A stretch of DNA of 64,000 bases from Chitinophagales bacterium (GTDB lineage Bacteria; Bacteroidota; Bacteroidia; Chitinophagales; Saprospiraceae), in NCBI GenBank assembly GCA_013298845.1, contig JAAFJN010000001.1, positions 186,001-250,000 of the forward strand, read 5' to 3'. This document shows positions 60,881-64,000 of the stretch, in pieces; within the stretch, counting starts at the first letter, position 1, and each line of letters opens with the position of its first letter. The position numbers and the translations under genes were made by a program. The notes below the pieces were generated by a model, which worked only from the letters and a program-made list of their open reading frames with translations, was not told where the DNA came from and made no database searches.

Positions 60881-62410
60881 TTAGAGAGATACCCGCCGGT
60901 AGCGCAGGATCAAGGCCCAAAGTTTTTCGTAAGGCACAATTTCGATGGCCGAAGACTGTTCGGAAAGTTCGATGGGCATGTCTTCAAATATTTTAAGCAA
61001 TTTTTTAATGGCATTTTTGGCGGCTAAGGGCTGAAAGGGGTATTTATCAAGGGCAACCAGAAGTTTAATCATGGTTGTGCTACGGATGTTTTTCTTTTTG
61101 TGCAGGTGGCGATCCACGTATTTGCGCAAAGACTCCTTAGAGCGCCCGTATTCATCAAAAGCTCTCTCCAGGGTTTTGAAAAATACCGGGAGCATAATTA
61201 CCGGAATATTCATACCGTGTTTTACGGTATTGAGTGTTTTGAAATCGTATTCAAAGGCATCAATGTTAATTTTGCCGGCTTTTTCAATCACTAAATTTTC
61301 GTCAATCGCATTAAGTCGGGCCAAAAGATGAAAATAACCGGCGTACATGGTCCATATTTCCCGGTTAGCCGTTGACAAAAATTCGAAGCGGGAGTGGTTG
61401 ACACTATTGTAATGAAGTTCCAATGCCTCGGTGTAGTGTTCGGAATAAAGGTAATGGTGAACGATAACTTCGTTTACTTTGAACCAACTCATTGTACCTT
61501 CAGTGACTAATTGGTAAGAATAGTTAATTAGTTCAATTACTCTTGGGTCTTCAAACCTTTTCAAGTGCGTATAACAGGCCAGTTCATTAATGGCAAAAGA
61601 GAGTAGTTGTCCTTTTAGGATGGTTTTTTTGTTTTTCAGTACAAGAAGTGCGGTTTGGCTATTATCCATTACTTTTTGGATATTGTTCTTGGAGAGGTAA
61701 AACATATTTGCTATATTATAAGTAACAAAGTAAAAGTTGGCCGTGTTAACTTTATCTGCCATACTCAAAAATTTAAAAAACTCCTGTTCTACGTCGTCGT
61801 TAATTATCGATTTACTAACCCGTCCTTGGACGAAACCTTCGAGTAATCGTTCGTAAATTTCTCGCGCTTTTAATTCTAATTCCCTTTTTTGTTCATATTC
61901 AATGAGTTGTTTTTTTATTTTTTGAATATAGGATGCCTCCATTTGAGTAGAGATAGAAAAAGATTTCATCATGTGGAGTACCTCAGTGCTTAATGTTGTA
62001 ATTTCAAGTTTGATAGTTTGCTCCAGTAAATGTTTAAGCATATACATCACAACGTGTTTGGTGTCGTATTTACTCAAAATTTTGATGGCCGCAAAGGTGC
62101 GGTAACAGTTATATACGCCCCTATCCTGGTCGGTATATCGTGAAGCATTTGTATCTAAGAAGAAGGTGGTGTTTATGATAATATCCAGCACCTTACGGCG
62201 CAATCTTTTGTAAGAAGGGTAATCTTCATTTTTTTTAAAAATATCTGCGGCGGCCTCTTTATCAGAAGAATATTTACCAGTAAGGATGCCTTGGTACAAT
62301 TGTATTGTTTTTTTCGGTTGACTGTTAATGTCTTTTAGTGTCGTAATCTCTTTGATTTTGTTTTTATTAATCAGTTTGACCAGATCTTTTAGTACAGAAA
62401 ACTCCAACAT
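60881..62410 (-). CDS. Large all-helical protein of unknown function (TPR-like)
   Basis: 509 residues with no signal peptide or TM segment. It is predicted almost entirely alpha-helical, with repeated 30-40 residue helical hairpins (for example RLRRKVLDIIINTTFFLDTN, EALELHYNSVNHSRFEFLST) that resemble TPR/HEAT solenoids without a clean consensus. Rich in K, I, N and L and AT-richer than its neighbours. No family recognised; the layout suggests a scaffold. Its likely leader (promoter 62675-62682) is long and AT-rich, about 260 nt. Confidence 0.8.
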   Translation of the reverse strand: MLEFSVLKDLVKLINKNKIKEITTLKDINSQPKKTIQLYQGILTGKYSSDKEAAADIFKKNEDYPSYKRLRRKVLDIIINTTFFLDTNASRYTDQDRGVYNCYRTFAAIKILSKYDTKHVVMYMLKHLLEQTIKLEITTLSTEVLHMMKSFSISTQMEASYIQKIKKQLIEYEQKRELELKAREIYERLLEGFVQGRVSKSIINDDVEQEFFKFLSMADKVNTANFYFVTYNIANMFYLSKNNIQKVMDNSQTALLVLKNKKTILKGQLLSFAINELACYTHLKRFEDPRVIELINYSYQLVTEGTMSWFKVNEVIVHHYLYSEHYTEALELHYNSVNHSRFEFLSTANREIWTMYAGYFHLLARLNAIDENLVIEKAGKINIDAFEYDFKTLNTVKHGMNIPVIMLPVFFKTLERAFDEYGRSKESLRKYVDRHLHKKKNIRSTTMIKLLVALDKYPFQPLAAKNAIKKLLKIFEDMPIELSEQSSAIEIVPYEKLWALILRYRRVSL

Positions 62411-62674
62411 TTTTTAAGTTTTTTTGAAAAATTAAGGACAAATAAATGAATTTTTGTTTTTTTTAAGCAATTTTAGGCTATTTTTTTGAAAAATTTCTGT
62501 TTTAAAAGCGAATTTTTATAAAAAAGCCTAATTTTTACAATTAAAACTGATTGATTTGAAATTGAGCAAATTATCCTTTTTTTAGCGCTTCGCATGCCGG
62601 TATATTTGTCCTATCAAAACAGCGATATTGTAAAATATTTGGTTTGGAAATGAGAAGACAAATAAACACCGTTA

Positions 62675-62682
62675 CAAAGGTA
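62675..62682 (-). promoter_or_regulatory. Candidate -7 element (TACCTTTG) for the gene 60881-62410
   Basis: It matches TAnnTTTG on the minus strand. It would give a leader of about 260 nt if it drives the helical-protein gene. Confidence 0.35.
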
Positions 62683-62868
62683 GTGAAGTGTTTGTATGTA
62701 TAGTATATTATGTGATCCGAATTTCTTTTGTTATAAGTGAATTTATATTTTTTTAGGCCCAAAAAAGTTTTTTAATGATTAAAATTTACTTAGAAAAAGA
62801 AGAAAGAAGAGAAAAATATACATAAAAATTTAATGTAACTGGTTGATATGAAATGAGTAATTGTGTCC

Positions 62869-62899
62869 TTGGTAGGGCTAAAATTACACCCCACCTTTG
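62869..62899 (+). promoter_or_regulatory. Candidate promoter for a small peptide gene
   Basis: TTG at 62869-62871, a 20-nt spacer and CACCTTTG (one mismatch to TAnnTTTG) at 62892-62899, 33 nt before the ATG at 62933. Confidence 0.45.
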
Positions 62900-62932
62900 C
62901 ATCATCAAATCATTCATTAAATTTTTATCGCC

Positions 62933-63061
62933 ATGACAATTGTATTGCTCGTTTTGAATCTTGTTCTTAGTTCATTTACCACTGTTATTACTAATGAATC
63001 TGGGAAGACTCAAATTAAAAATTCCACGGAATTTATCATCATTGAAGAAACTATTATGTAA
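62933..63061 (+). CDS. Possible small hydrophobic peptide (42 residues)
   Basis: ATG 62933 to TAA 63061. The first ~18 residues (TIVLLVLNLVLSSFTTVI) are hydrophobic, like a signal or anchor; the rest is polar and ends IIIEETIM. It lies behind a reasonable promoter (62869-62899) in an otherwise empty region. No family recognised. Supported by promoter and start spacing only. Confidence 0.45.
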   Translation: MTIVLLVLNLVLSSFTTVITNESGKTQIKNSTEFIIIEETIM

Positions 63062-63387
63062 TATATTTTTTTAATCCCCCCCCTCGGTTAACACCCGATC
63101 CGAAAATCTCGGTAAAAGACATATTGCATCCCAACCAAAAGATAAATCTTCATGTATAACAATTTTTGCCGTTCTACATCTTCTCTGTGTTTGTTACATT
63201 TATTCTAAATTTCTAATCGTGTTAAATTCGTTTTACGAAAGACGCCTCGCTTACTTGAACAGCGAGGCAGTCTTTAGTAAAAGTTGTTGCATCTTCAAAC
63301 AAAAAAACCCTGACAAAACAAAAGCATACCCGTTCACTACCGAGGGTATGCTTTTTTATTTTTTAAAAATATCGGTAATGAACCGAG
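63062..63387. other. Non-coding stretch with two hairpins
   Basis: No convincing gene. It holds an 8-bp hairpin GCCTCGCT/AGCGAGGC (63244-63251 with 63261-63268) and the terminator at 63321-63360. A short plus-strand frame at 63219-63437 overlaps the terminator and dtd and is not accepted. Confidence 0.6.
63321..63360. terminator. Bidirectional terminator near dtd
   Basis: An 11-bp stem AAAGCATACCC (63321-63331) pairs with 63344-63354 and is followed by TTTTTATTTTTT on the plus strand. On the minus strand it is 28 nt past the dtd stop with a T-rich tail. Confidence 0.82.
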
Positions 63388-63840
63388 CTACTTCCCCTCT
63401 TTGGTATCCAACCAAATGGTCACCGGGCCGTCGTTGACCAAAGCCACCTGCATATCGGCTCCAAATTGGCCCGTCCCGACGGGTTTGCCTAAGGTGGCCG
63501 TAGTTTTGGCAATCATCATTTCGTACAACGGAATTGCGGTATCGGGCCGGGCGGCTCGAATGAAGGAAGGTCGGTTGCCTTTTTGGGCATCGGCGTACAG
63601 GGTAAATTGGCTCACAATAATAATATCGCCGCCGGTGTCCAGTACGGAAAGGTTCATTTTGCCTTCATCGTCCGAAAAAATGCGCATTCCCGTAATTTTT
63701 TTTACCAACCAATCCACGTCTTTTTCGGTGTCGGCGGTTTCAATACCCAATAATATCAATAACCCACCCCCGATGGAGGCGTGTATTTGGCCTTCGATGG
63801 TGACCGAGGCGCTGGAAACCCGTTGAATTAATGCTCGCAT
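63388..63840 (-). CDS. dtd: D-aminoacyl-tRNA deacylase
   Basis: 150 residues from ATG 63840, the standard DTD length. [17 protein letters not shown] is the family start; SQFTLYAD (about 78-85) and [11 protein letters not shown] (near the C-terminus) are the two active-site motifs. It hydrolyses D-amino acids from tRNA. The -7 element TATTTTTG (63845-63852 on the minus strand) lies only 4 nt before the start codon. Confidence 0.96.
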   Translation of the reverse strand: MRALIQRVSSASVTIEGQIHASIGGGLLILLGIETADTEKDVDWLVKKITGMRIFSDDEGKMNLSVLDTGGDIIIVSQFTLYADAQKGNRPSFIRAARPDTAIPLYEMMIAKTTATLGKPVGTGQFGADMQVALVNDGPVTIWLDTKEGK

Positions 63841-63844
63841 GCCG

Positions 63845-63852
63845 CAAAAATA
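63845..63852 (-). promoter_or_regulatory. Candidate -7 element (TATTTTTG) immediately before dtd
   Basis: It matches TAnnTTTG 4 nt before the ATG; a leaderless transcript is possible. Confidence 0.35.
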
Positions 63853-63947
63853 CCGCAAGTTTGGTATATTTTTTGTAGTTAACAGGCAGCGGTAACGATG
63901 ATTCAAAGTATCTTTTTACTTTTGATGCAATTATCCGCCCTGACGCA

Positions 63948-64000
63948 GTGTATATAAAAATATTTTACCCAATATTGGTCGTTTGGGGATGCTGTGCGGC
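63948..64000 (+). CDS. Possible start of a lipoprotein gene running off the window
   Basis: From GTG 63948 the frame reads a short basic start, a hydrophobic stretch and VWGCC, which could be a lipobox. Only 17 codons are visible and the start codon is weak, so this is speculative. Confidence 0.2.
   Translation, partial: MYIKIFYPILVVWGCCA

Larger units (their letters stand above)
62411..62932. other. AT-rich non-coding stretch with promoter motifs
   Basis: Very AT-rich (long A/T runs near 62430-62540 and 62760-62840), without a convincing gene. It holds a minus-strand TACCTTTG (62675-62682), a plus-strand TATATTTG (62601-62608) and the promoter of the small ORF at 62933. A minus-strand reading of 62571-62762 is AT-driven and unsupported. 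Confidence 0.6.

Noticed and set aside
63219-63437. Plus-strand ORF near dtd
   Set aside because: It overlaps a strong terminator and the 3' end of dtd and has no recognisable sequence.
63903-63957. Short plus-strand peptide starting near 63900
   Set aside because: Only 19 codons and no promoter or family; a stop follows at once.

Overview
The window looks like chromosomal DNA of a member of the Bacteroidota, most probably a Saprospiraceae-type bacterium. The evidence is direct: three secreted proteins end in a type IX secretion (T9SS) type A sorting domain; many genes are preceded by the Bacteroidota -7 promoter element TAnnTTTG (with a TTG/TTTG -33 box about 20 nt upstream at the best sites) rather than by sigma70 boxes; there is a GYDIA-type GHMP kinase, a ComEC without an evident nuclease domain, and dockerin-like modules in a T9SS cargo protein. 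No rRNA, tRNA, CRISPR array or insertion sequence was recognised.

Layout. 1-9.5 kb: start of an rmlD-like gene, two T9SS cargo proteins (one a cytochrome c plus copper monooxygenase fusion), an MFS transporter and a large VCBS/ASPIC lipoprotein. 9.5-11.3 kb: an AAA ATPase with a nuclease-like C-terminus, preceded by four alternating copies of a 14-15 bp motif. 11.3-15.8 kb: minus-strand run of DPP-IV-like peptidase, rsmG, GHMP kinase and outer-membrane barrel. 15.9-23.9 kb: envelope/carbohydrate block with two SGNH hydrolases, two small surface proteins, a GH92 mannosidase and a GH5-like lipoprotein. 24.0-28.9 kb: housekeeping operon aspS, sodium:solute symporter, scpA, dapD. 29.1-35.2 kb: OmpA-family protein, threonine synthase and ComEC. 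35.4-43 kb: heme A synthase, M28 peptidase, T9SS protein and S9 peptidase. 43-51.3 kb: small membrane proteins, a Q-rich TPR protein, TspO-like protein, M20 amidohydrolase, MscS channel, secreted MORN-caspase and UDP-glucose dehydrogenase. 52.4-58.1 kb: the most unusual locus, described below. 58.2-64 kb: S9 peptidase, TlpA-like protein, a helical protein of unknown function, a small peptide gene and dtd.

Two things stand out. First, 36.65-37.10 kb, between the divergent heme A synthase and M28 peptidase genes, carries six DnaA-box-like 9-mers, a 21-22 bp inverted repeat and a 21 bp direct repeat that both include boxes, and an AT-rich repeated tract. Five 16-bp parS palindromes lie in 1.75 kb only 4-6 kb away (30.8-32.6 kb). 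Together they suggest that the window contains the chromosomal replication origin and its ParB-loading centromere, although no dnaA, parA or parB gene is present.

Second, 52.4-58.1 kb is a tightly packed minus-strand cluster: an LRR-Roc-COR-TIR (ROCO) gene, a stand-alone TIR protein, a MinD/ParA-type ATPase fused to a TIR-like domain that lacks the catalytic Glu motif, and a small membrane protein. The composition (NLR-like sensor, TIR enzyme, signalling ATPase, membrane protein) resembles a prokaryotic immune or conflict system. The ROCO gene is split by two lesions: a nonsense codon in a leucine-rich repeat and a 10-bp tandem duplication just before the TIR domain. Undoing both gives a clean 1035-residue reading frame. 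A nearby operon (46.6-49.2 kb) pairs a secreted MORN-repeat caspase with an MscS channel and may also be stress- or conflict-related.
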